This document shows positions 1-5,330 of a stretch of 8,294 bases of DNA, in pieces. Below the pieces are notes generated by a model, which was not told the DNA's origin, made no database searches, and saw only the letters and a list, made by a program, of their open reading frames with translations. The stretch is from Pseudomonadota bacterium. Lineage in GTDB: Bacteria > Pseudomonadota > Gammaproteobacteria > UBA5335. Numbering within the stretch: the stretch's first letter is position 1; every line of letters starts with the position of its first letter. The stretch spans positions 1-8,294 of the forward strand of contig JAJXTQ010000068.1 of NCBI GenBank assembly GCA_021783685.1. Direction: 5' to 3'. The translations under genes were made by a program, and so were the position numbers.

Positions 1-1629
1 CAGATCGGCGGGCAGGTCGACGGTGCTGTAGCTGTCGTGGATCTTGATGCGGCCGATGAAGCGGCTGTCGATGCCGCCTTCGTTGGCGATGGCACCGACC
101 AGATTGGCGGGCTGCACGCCGTGTTCCCGGCCGACGTCGACCCGGAAGGTTTCCATGTTTTCCGCCGCCGCCGGGCGCGTGCCGGCGCGTGCCCCGGCCG
201 GCCGCTCCGGGCGGGTAGCCGGCCGCGTCGCTTCGCGTTCGGACTCACGCGGATGCGCGCGGGGTCTGGTGGCCATGGACGCCGGCACCGCTTCCCTGCC
301 CGCATCGAGCAGCATCGGCGCCTCGCCATGCAGCAGCGCGGCCAGCGCGGCCGCGGCGTCGAGCGGATCGACCGCCTTTTCGGCGCAGAACTCCGTGATC
401 AACTGCCGGTAAAACGGCTGCTGGGCGTGGCCGAGCGCGGCCTCGATGGCGGCCTTGAAGCGGGCGATGCGGCGCTCGTTGATGCGCGCGACGCTGGGCA
501 GCTCCATGGACTCGATGCGCTGGCCGGTGGCGCGCTCGATGGCCTGCAACATGCGCGTCTCGCGCGGCGCGACGAACAGGATCGCCTCCCCGCTGCGGCC
601 GGCGCGGCCGGTGCGGCCGATGCGGTGCACATAGGCTTCGGTGTCGTAGGGAATGTCGTAGTTGATGACGTGGCCGATGCGCTCCACGTCGAGGCCGCGG
701 GCAGCGACGTCGGTGGCGACCAGGATGTCGATGCGCCCGGACTTGAGCCGGGTCACGGTCTGCTCGCGCAGGTTCTGGGGAATGTCGCCGTTCAGCGCGG
801 CGGCGGCATAGCCCCGCGCGGCGAGATTGTCGGCGAGCTGCTCGGTTTCCACCTTGGTGCGCACGAAGATGATGACGCCGTCGGTCTCCTCCGTTTCCAG
901 GATGCGGCTCAGCGCCTCGAACTTGGGCAGCCCGCCGACCCGCCAGTAACGCTGGCGGATGGTCGGCGCGGTGGTGGTGCGCACCGCGATGGCGACCTCG
1001 GCGGCATTCTTCAGGTGCCGCTGCGCGATGCGCTTGACGGCGGCTGGCATGGTGGCCGAGAACAGCGCGATCTGGCGGGTCGCCGGCGTCTGCTCTAGGA
1101 TCCACTCCACATCCTCGATGAAGCCCATGCGCAGCATTTCATCGGCCTCGTCCAGCACGAGGCAGCGCAGGTGCGCCAGATCGAGGCTGCCGCGGCGCAT
1201 GTGGTCCATGATGCGGCCCGGAGTGCCGACCACCACCTGAGCGCCCTGGCGCAGGCCGCGCAACTGCTCGGCGTAGCCCTGTCCGCCGTACACCGCCAGC
1301 GCCCGGAAACCGGGCAGGTGCGCGGCATAGCGCTGGAAGGCCGCGGCGACCTGCAAGGCCAGCTCGCGAGTCGGCGCCAGCACCAGCGCCTGGACGCCGG
1401 GAGCGTCCGGCGCGAGGCGCGACAGCAGCGGCAGGGCAAATGCCGCGGTCTTGCCGGTACCGGTCTGGGCCTGCCCCAGCACGTCCTGGCCGCCGAGCAC
1501 GTGCGGGATGATGCGCGCCTGGATCGGCGAGGGCGTTTCATAGCCCAGCTCGCCGACGGCGCGCAGCACGGGTTCGGCCAGGCCGAGATCGCTGAACAGG
1601 ACTTGGGAATCGGACGTATCGGTCGTCAT
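1..1629 (-). CDS. deaD: ATP-dependent DEAD-box RNA helicase, DeaD/CsdA type (C-terminus cut by window edge)
   Basis: Cytoplasmic RNA helicase. In known DeaD/CsdA proteins it unwinds structured RNA during large ribosomal subunit assembly and mRNA turnover, especially in the cold. The minus frame is open from the ATG at 1629 to the window edge: 543 codons and no stop, so the C-terminal tail is missing (E. coli DeaD has about 629 residues). The ordered helicase motifs are all visible: Q motif GYETPSPIQ (29-37), Walker A AQTGTGKT (54-61, Lys60), PTRELA (86-91), DEAD (160-163), SAT (191-193), and in the second RecA domain ARGLD and HRIGRTGR (335-342). An Arg/Pro/Ala-rich linker at about 455-490 leads to a DbpA-like RNA-binding domain from about residue 492 (FRVDVG, then IDSRFIGRIKI), which separates DeaD from RhlE and RhlB. 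The ribosome binding site before the ATG is weak. It is apparently transcribed alone from its own promoter near 1800. The family is certain; the subfamily rests on the RNA-binding domain. Confidence 0.95.
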   Translation of the reverse strand, partial: MTTDTSDSQVLFSDLGLAEPVLRAVGELGYETPSPIQARIIPHVLGGQDVLGQAQTGTGKTAAFALPLLSRLAPDAPGVQALVLAPTRELALQVAAAFQRYAAHLPGFRALAVYGGQGYAEQLRGLRQGAQVVVGTPGRIMDHMRRGSLDLAHLRCLVLDEADEMLRMGFIEDVEWILEQTPATRQIALFSATMPAAVKRIAQRHLKNAAEVAIAVRTTTAPTIRQRYWRVGGLPKFEALSRILETEETDGVIIFVRTKVETEQLADNLAARGYAAAALNGDIPQNLREQTVTRLKSGRIDILVATDVAARGLDVERIGHVINYDIPYDTEAYVHRIGRTGRAGRSGEAILFVAPRETRMLQAIERATGQRIESMELPSVARINERRIARFKAAIEAALGHAQQPFYRQLITEFCAEKAVDPLDAAAALAALLHGEAPMLLDAGREAVPASMATRPRAHPRESEREATRPATRPERPAGARAGTRPAAAENMETFRVDVGREHGVQPANLVGAIANEGGIDSRFIGRIKIHDSYSTVDLPADL

Positions 1630-1794
1630 GGGAAATGTCACCGCGAGAGATAAGGGCGCGCGTGGAAAGGCCAACCGCGCGAATCCCTGCGGTGCGAAGG
1701 CTTTCGGACGCCTGTGAGGCGAATCGCGCCATCACCGGCGCGGGCAAAATCAGGGCTTCCTGGAAGCGGGAGGCCAGCCCGGAATGGGCATGGC
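1630..1794 (-). other. Probable long 5' leader of deaD
   Basis: About 165 nt separate the deaD start codon from the -10 candidate at 1801-1806. No convincing ORF occupies this stretch on either strand. It contains short hairpins on the deaD strand, for example a 5-bp stem with a 3-nt loop at 1709-1721. Known deaD/csdA genes in enterobacteria also carry long structured leaders, which fits, but I cannot identify a specific regulatory motif here. The leader length depends entirely on the promoter call being correct. Confidence 0.3.
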
Positions 1795-1800
1795 CGCGCC

Positions 1801-1806
1801 ATTGTA
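1801..1806 (-). promoter_or_regulatory. -10 box candidate for deaD
   Basis: On the minus strand the hexamer reads TACAAT, five of six matches to the sigma70 -10 consensus, in the context GGCTACAATGGCG. No good -35 is visible at 16-18 bp spacing; that position is filled by the TGGCGC tandem repeat. It lies downstream of the terminator candidate at 2010-2038 in the direction of transcription, so deaD would have its own promoter. Confidence 0.4.
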
Positions 1807-1823
1807 GCCGATTGGCGGCCAAA

Positions 1824-1849
1824 TGGCGCTGGCGCTGGCGCTGGCGCTG
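1824..1849. repeat. Short tandem repeat, four copies of TGGCGC
   Basis: Four perfect head-to-tail copies of TGGCGC (1824-1847) are followed by a partial copy (TG). In plus-strand frame 1823 they encode alternating Ala-Leu, forming a hydrophobic run at the start of the small ORF remnant. On the minus strand they occupy the expected -35 zone of the deaD promoter candidate. Copy-number change would keep the plus frame intact because the unit is six bases. Confidence 0.8.
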
Positions 1850-2009
1850 CTTGCGGTGTCCGTGGCGATCGCCGATGGCCAGCGGCAGAATCGGCGACCT
1901 CCTACATGGGCCGCCCTGACATTCGCGATCGCGTGGCGCTCACCAACGGCGAATTCGCTCGTCTGCTCGACGGCGTCATCACGCCGGACGGCAAGGCAAG
2001 CCGCACTCG

Positions 2010-2038
2010 AAAAACACAACTCCTTTCTCAAGGAGTTG
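2010..2038 (-). terminator. Rho-independent terminator candidate on the minus strand
   Basis: A perfect 9-bp inverted repeat (CAACTCCTT at 2017-2025, AAGGAGTTG at 2030-2038) with a 4-nt loop is followed on the minus strand, after two bases, by five T residues (2014-2010). It lies about 195 nt beyond the esterase stop and before the deaD promoter candidate, as expected for a terminator between these two co-directional genes. The stem is only moderately GC-rich, so efficiency is uncertain. Confidence 0.45.
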
Positions 2039-2081
2039 GGATTGCCGACGCTGCCGTGAATGCAATGCCTCGTCGAATTTC

Positions 2082-2119
2082 CGGTCGATCATCGGTGCTC
2101 GGTTCGCCGGGATCGACCG
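2082..2119. repeat. 9-bp inverted repeat with 20-nt spacer
   Basis: CGGTCGATC at 2082-2090 and its exact reverse complement GATCGACCG at 2111-2119 could form a stem-loop in the gene-free stretch downstream of the esterase. There is no following T-run on either strand and no gene starts nearby, so its role is unknown. Confidence 0.35.
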
Positions 2120-2146
2120 ATGGGTGGTCGTTGTGGGTGTGAGCAC

Positions 2147-2165
2147 GACGACACTGGATGTCGTC
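2147..2165. repeat. 7-bp hairpin in gene-free stretch
   Basis: GACGACA and TGTCGTC are separated by the 5-nt loop CTGGA. There is no T-run and no adjacent start codon. It may be part of the esterase mRNA 3' region. Confidence 0.25.
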
Positions 2166-2205
2166 ATTCCCGTCGGCTATCGCGCGTGAAAACGCAACAC
2201 CTGCG

Positions 2206-2230
2206 GCGCCCGATCGGCGCGCTCGGGCGC
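2206..2230 (-). terminator. GC-rich hairpin just past the esterase stop
   Basis: GCGCCCGA (2206-2213) and TCGGGCGC (2223-2230) form a perfect 8-bp stem with a 9-nt loop, beginning five bases after the esterase stop codon. No T-run directly follows on the minus strand; the first T cluster is some 13 nt further on. It may be a weak or Rho-assisted terminator or an mRNA-stabilising 3' stem. Confidence 0.3.
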
Positions 2231-2234
2231 GTCA

Positions 2235-3137
2235 TCATCCGCCAAGGATCTTCCGCAGCCAGTCATCGACCACTAGGGTGGCGGGGTAATCGGGATCGCC
2301 GAGCCGGCGGTTGATCTCGATGTGGCCGCGCAAGCCGCTGCCGGCGAAACTGCCGTAGTCGACGGCACTGCCGGCAGCTGTGAGCGCGCGGCCCAGCGCC
2401 TCGGTCTGCCGCACGGCGTCGGGCCGCTGTATGTGCAGCAGCAGGAAGGCCGGCGCATTGGGCGCGGCGGCGTTGTGGATGGGCGAAAGCGCCCGCTGAC
2501 GCGCAGGATCGCTGCCGAACGTCTCCAGATAGGTCTGATGCATCAGCGGCGCCTCTTCCTGTAGCTGTGCCGGTACGTCGTAGGCGGCGCCGTCGTTGGC
2601 GATCACGCCGCGGAGGTCGGCAAAACTCAATCCGGTCGACCGCAGATGGCGCTCATCGGTGCCGACCAGGGCAACCAGGTGCGCGCCGGCGCTGTGGCCC
2701 ATCAGCACCACCCGGCGGCGGTCGATGCCCAGTTCCGCCGCGCGGTCGAGCAACGTCCGCAGGGCGCGGGCGACGTCCTCGGCCTGCCGCTCGACGGTGA
2801 CGGCCGGCACCAGCCGGTAGTCGATCGAGGCATAGGCGTAGCCCTGCTGTGTCAGGTGGGCCGGCAGCCATTTGCTGGAGGCGTTGTCCTTGCTGCCGCG
2901 CTTCCAGCCGCCGCCGTGTACGAACATCACCAGCGGTGCGGGACGGCTGCCTCGCACCGTCCAGACATCCAGCCGTTGCAACGCATCGCTGCCATAGGCG
3001 AGGGTTCTGGGGGCGGGTTCGCCGTGGCGCTCTGCTGCCTGAGACTCACCCAGCCAGTCGCGGGGCCGGGCATCGGCCGCCGCGACGGTGACGGCCCACA
3101 GGAACAGGGCGACGATCGACCGGTACGACTTGCGCAT
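2235..3137 (-). CDS. Secreted alpha/beta-hydrolase, HSL/BD-FAE-like esterase
   Basis: A 300-residue predicted exported serine esterase. Residues 1-23 form a signal peptide: MRKSYR basic start, hydrophobic core IVALFLWAVTVAA, likely cleavage after ADA. No lipobox cysteine is seen, so the mature enzyme is probably periplasmic or secreted. The oxyanion-hole motif HGGGW (74-78) and nucleophile elbow GHSAG (147-151, Ser149) are characteristic of the hormone-sensitive-lipase-like alpha/beta-hydrolases. Asp240 (LHIQRPD) and His272 (GHIE) fall where the acid and base of the triad are expected. The substrate is unknown; relatives act on short-chain or carbohydrate-linked esters. The ATG at 3137 is preferred because GAGGA lies six bases upstream; a TTG two codons earlier overlaps this site and is unlikely. 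The gene is divergent from sppA and has no pathway partner beside it. Confidence 0.88.
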   Translation of the reverse strand: MRKSYRSIVALFLWAVTVAAADARPRDWLGESQAAERHGEPAPRTLAYGSDALQRLDVWTVRGSRPAPLVMFVHGGGWKRGSKDNASSKWLPAHLTQQGYAYASIDYRLVPAVTVERQAEDVARALRTLLDRAAELGIDRRRVVLMGHSAGAHLVALVGTDERHLRSTGLSFADLRGVIANDGAAYDVPAQLQEEAPLMHQTYLETFGSDPARQRALSPIHNAAAPNAPAFLLLHIQRPDAVRQTEALGRALTAAGSAVDYGSFAGSGLRGHIEINRRLGDPDYPATLVVDDWLRKILGG

Positions 3138-3158
3138 CTCCAATCCTCACGCAGGACC

Positions 3159-3175
3159 TCGGCGCGTCGCGCCGA
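3159..3175. repeat. Inverted repeat in the esterase leader
   Basis: TCGGCGC and GCGCCGA, with a 3-nt loop, lie some 20-40 bases upstream of the esterase start on its own strand. They could form a leader hairpin or an operator. No protein partner can be inferred. Confidence 0.35.
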
Positions 3176-3218
3176 TGATGACGCCATCCTACCGGGCCGT
3201 CCGGCCGGGCAACAGGGA

Positions 3219-3233
3219 GGCGGATGTTCCGCC
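3219..3233. repeat. Short hairpin in the esterase/sppA intergenic region
   Basis: GGCGGA and TCCGCC form a 6-bp stem around a TGT loop. It is a minor element between the divergent esterase and sppA genes. In GC-rich DNA such repeats arise often by chance. Confidence 0.25.
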
Positions 3234-3265
3234 GTAAGGCGCGGCTGGGGCGCCGTGGAAGCAGC

Positions 3266-3279
3266 CGACCGATCGGTCG
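3266..3279. promoter_or_regulatory. 14-bp perfect palindrome, possible operator
   Basis: CGACCGATCGGTCG is perfectly self-complementary and lies about 35-45 bp upstream of the sppA -10 box, between the divergent esterase and sppA genes. Its compact symmetric form resembles operators of dimeric helix-turn-helix repressors such as the TetR family. No such regulator gene is in the window, so the link is inference only. Confidence 0.35.
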
Positions 3280-3289
3280 CAGCCGTTCC

Positions 3290-3318
3290 TGCACCGCCTG
3301 CGGCCGCTGCATTATGAT
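3290..3318 (+). promoter_or_regulatory. Sigma70-like promoter candidate for sppA
   Basis: The -10 box TATGAT (3313-3318) matches five of six consensus bases. A poor -35 (TGCACC, 3290-3295, three of six) lies 17 bp upstream. Transcription would start near 3325, leaving a leader of about 25 nt with GAGGT at 3339-3343 as ribosome binding site, five bases before the sppA ATG. Confidence 0.5.
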
Positions 3319-3348
3319 GGCCGGATTGAATCGCATCCGAGGTAACGC

Positions 3349-5190
3349 ATGAGCCGCAGTCCTTCCCGAATCCGCCGCGCCGCCGGCCGCGTGGGCGGTT
3401 TTATCGATGGCCTGCGGCGCTGGCTGTCGCGGCTCGCGTTCGTCGGCTTCGTGCTGATCGTGGTGGTGTTGCTGCGCACCGATCTGGCCGTGCCCGTGCC
3501 GGCAGAATCGGCGCTGGTGCTCAAGCTGCAGGGCGCGCTGGTGGAGCAGTCCCGGCAGGATCCCTTGCAGAAAATGGTCGACGAGGCGGTCGGCGCGCCG
3601 GTGCGCGAAACGCGGGTCCGGGATCTGTTGCGGGCGCTGGACGCAGCGGCCACCGACGATCGGATCAAGGTCGCGGTGCTGGATTTCAGCCATTTCGAAG
3701 GTGGCGAGCTGGCCAAGCTGATGCAGATCGGCGCGGCCGTGCAGCGTTTCCGGGCGGCGGGCAAGCCGGTCCTGGCCTATGCCGACGAATACAGCCAGTC
3801 CGCCTACCTCGTCGCTGCCCAGGCCAGCGAGGTGCACCTGCACCCCATGGGACAGGTCGGCATCGAGGGCTTCTCGACCTATCCGCTCTATTTCCGGGAT
3901 CTGATCGAGAAGATCGGGCTGGATGTCAACGTGTTCCGCGTCGGCGAGTTCAAGTCCGCCGTCGAGCCCTTCATCCGCAACGACATGTCGGCGGCCTCGC
4001 GCGAGGCCAACCGGGCCTGGCTGAGCGATCTTTGGGACGTCTACAAGCAGAGCGTGGCGACGGCGCGGCAGCTCGCGCCGGAGAAGATCCAGCGCTATGC
4101 CGACCGGATGGCCGATCTGCTGGTCGCCACCCAGGGCGACAGCGCGCAGCTCGCGCTGCAGGAAGGACTGGTGGACGCGCTGAGCCACCGGGACGAGTTC
4201 CTCGAGCGGGTGGTCGCGGAAAGCAGCGCGGATGAGGAGGGCGGCTTCAAGGGCATCGACCAGAACGGTTATCTGCTGGCGATCGGGCGCGAGGCGCCGG
4301 TCGATGCACACAAGCCCACGGTGGGGATTCTCGTCGCGGCCGGCACCATCGTCGACGGCGATCCGGTGGAGGATTCGGTGAGCGGCGACGCCTTCGCCGA
4401 GACCATCCGTCAGGCGCGCCTCGACGACACCATCCAGGCGCTGGTGCTGCGCATCGACAGTCCCGGCGGCAGCGCCTTTGCCTCGGAGGTGATCCGCCGC
4501 GAACTGGATCTGACGCGCGAGGCCGGCAAGCCGATCGTGGTGTCGATGGGCAGCGTCGCGGCGTCGGGCGGCTACTGGATCGCCACGGCCTCGGATCGCA
4601 TCCTGGCCTCGCCGGCCACCATCACCGGCTCCATCGGGGTGTTCGGCATCCTGCCGACCTATCAGGACACCCTCGAAAAGCTTGGTGTCCACGTCGACGG
4701 CGTCGGCACGACGGCGCTGGCGGGGGCGTTGCGGGCCGATCGCAAGCTCGATCCGCACGTCGGTGAAGCGATCCAGGCCATGGTGGAGCGCACCTATCGC
4801 GATTTCCTGCTGCGGGTCGCCGATGCCCGGCAGTTGCCGGTCGACACGGTCGCCAAGCTGGCCGAGGGCCGCGTCTGGAGCGGGGCCGATGCCCTCGAGT
4901 TGAAACTGGTCGATGGCTACGGTGAGGTTCCCGATGCCGTCAAGGCGGCGGCGGAACTGGCCGATCTGGGCGAGGGCTACCAGGCCCGTTACCTCGAACC
5001 CGAGTTGACGCTGGGGCAGTATCTGCTGGCGCGCGTACAGAGCACGGCGATGGGGGCGCAGGCCCTGCACGCACTGCTGCCCCCCGAACTTGCGCGCCTG
5101 GTGCAGACCTGGCAGGCCGCCACCCGGCCGCTGGTTGCGCCCGCCCAGCGCGGCATCTATGCCTTCTGCCTGTGCGGACGCCCCGGCTGA
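3349..5190 (+). CDS. sppA: Signal peptide peptidase SppA, 67K type
   Basis: Inner-membrane serine protease that degrades signal peptides left in the membrane after cleavage by signal peptidase. At 613 residues it is the long, duplicated form (E. coli SppA is 618). A basic N-terminus leads into one membrane anchor at about 29-42 ([14 protein letters not shown]), with the rest in the periplasm. Two S49/ClpP-like domains follow: the N-terminal one contains the general-base lysine, Lys202 in [12 protein letters not shown], equivalent to E. coli Lys209; the C-terminal one contains the nucleophile, Ser406 in AASGGYW, equivalent to Ser409. IDSPGG (369-374) and the ITGSIGVFG strand (425-433) are also typical. 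Both catalytic residues are present, so it should be active. The C-terminus ends in FCLCGRPG with a CxC pair of unknown role. It has a good ribosome binding site, appears monocistronic, is divergent from the esterase and converges on metE. Confidence 0.96.
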   Translation: MSRSPSRIRRAAGRVGGFIDGLRRWLSRLAFVGFVLIVVVLLRTDLAVPVPAESALVLKLQGALVEQSRQDPLQKMVDEAVGAPVRETRVRDLLRALDAAATDDRIKVAVLDFSHFEGGELAKLMQIGAAVQRFRAAGKPVLAYADEYSQSAYLVAAQASEVHLHPMGQVGIEGFSTYPLYFRDLIEKIGLDVNVFRVGEFKSAVEPFIRNDMSAASREANRAWLSDLWDVYKQSVATARQLAPEKIQRYADRMADLLVATQGDSAQLALQEGLVDALSHRDEFLERVVAESSADEEGGFKGIDQNGYLLAIGREAPVDAHKPTVGILVAAGTIVDGDPVEDSVSGDAFAETIRQARLDDTIQALVLRIDSPGGSAFASEVIRRELDLTREAGKPIVVSMGSVAASGGYWIATASDRILASPATITGSIGVFGILPTYQDTLEKLGVHVDGVGTTALAGALRADRKLDPHVGEAIQAMVERTYRDFLLRVADARQLPVDTVAKLAEGRVWSGADALELKLVDGYGEVPDAVKAAAELADLGEGYQARYLEPELTLGQYLLARVQSTAMGAQALHALLPPELARLVQTWQAATRPLVAPAQRGIYAFCLCGRPG

Positions 5191-5242
5191 TGTCCCGGAC
5201 GCATCGCTGCGGTTGACCGGCGGCGGGCGCCGTCCCCGCGGC

Positions 5243-5262
5243 CACGCCCCGGCTCGGGCGTG
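5243..5262. repeat. 7-bp GC-rich hairpin downstream of sppA
   Basis: CACGCCC and GGGCGTG with a 6-nt loop lie about 50 bases after the sppA stop. There is no T-run. It may help protect or end the sppA transcript together with the larger hairpin at 5281-5305. Confidence 0.3.
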
Positions 5263-5280
5263 TCGATGCGGCGGACGGGT

Positions 5281-5305
5281 CGCCGCGCCTGCGGGCGGCG
5301 CGGCG
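5281..5305. terminator. Strong GC hairpin between convergent sppA and metE
   Basis: CGCCGCGCC (5281-5289) and GGCGCGGCG (5297-5305) make a perfect 9-bp all-GC stem with a 7-nt loop. It is placed in the 140-bp gap between the convergent stop codons, where a bidirectional terminator is expected. Neither side has a proper T-run, so if it terminates transcription it may act with Rho or simply block 3' exonucleases. Confidence 0.4.
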
Positions 5306-5330
5306 GTTCACATCCCGTTGCCGACCGATT

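Larger units (their letters stand above)
1823..2059 (+). pseudogene. Possible frameshifted remnant of a small secreted protein gene
   Basis: The frame starting at the ATG at 1823 is intact for 78 codons but looks like a patchwork. Residues 1-19 form a hydrophobic, signal-peptide-like stretch (MALALALALLAVSVAIADG) with no basic n-region. From about 1882 to 2002 the neighbouring frame (positions 1891, 1894 and so on) reads more like protein, including SYMGRPDIRDRVALTN and then EFARLLDGVITPDGK, with higher G/C at third positions. The original frame becomes plausible again for LEKHNSFLKELGLPTLP and the TGA at 2057-2059. Two compensating frameshifts would join these into one protein of about 75 residues. 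The start has only a weak ribosome binding site and I recognise no family. It may instead be chance open sequence; the hairpin at 2017-2038 lies inside it. Confidence 0.3.

Noticed and set aside
37..1105. Large plus- and minus-strand frames over 37-1105
   Set aside because: They are out-of-frame shadows of the DEAD-box helicase, whose true frame runs off the window edge without a stop and carries all the helicase motifs.
1714..2142. 142-codon plus-strand frame as an intact gene
   Set aside because: Its first part lies in the deaD leader and its last part is low-plausibility sequence. Only the middle (about 1882-2002) reads like protein, which is covered by the remnant entry.
2083..2165. Hairpins between the esterase and the ORF remnant as an sRNA gene
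   Set aside because: Two stems are present, but there is no promoter pair and no stem followed by a T-run on the plus strand, so an RNA gene cannot be supported from sequence alone.
2229..3184. 11-bp inverted repeat (GCGTCATCATC / GATGATGACGC) flanking the esterase gene
   Set aside because: It looked like possible terminal repeats of a cassette, but several 11-bp matches are expected by chance in a window of this size, the match does not extend, and no transposase or target duplication is present.
3046..5070. A 674-codon open frame on the minus strand opposite sppA
   Set aside because: It is an antisense shadow: sppA has catalytic motifs, a good ribosome binding site and a promoter. The opposing frame shows His/Arg/Gln-rich composition typical of mirror frames in GC-rich DNA and no recognisable domain.
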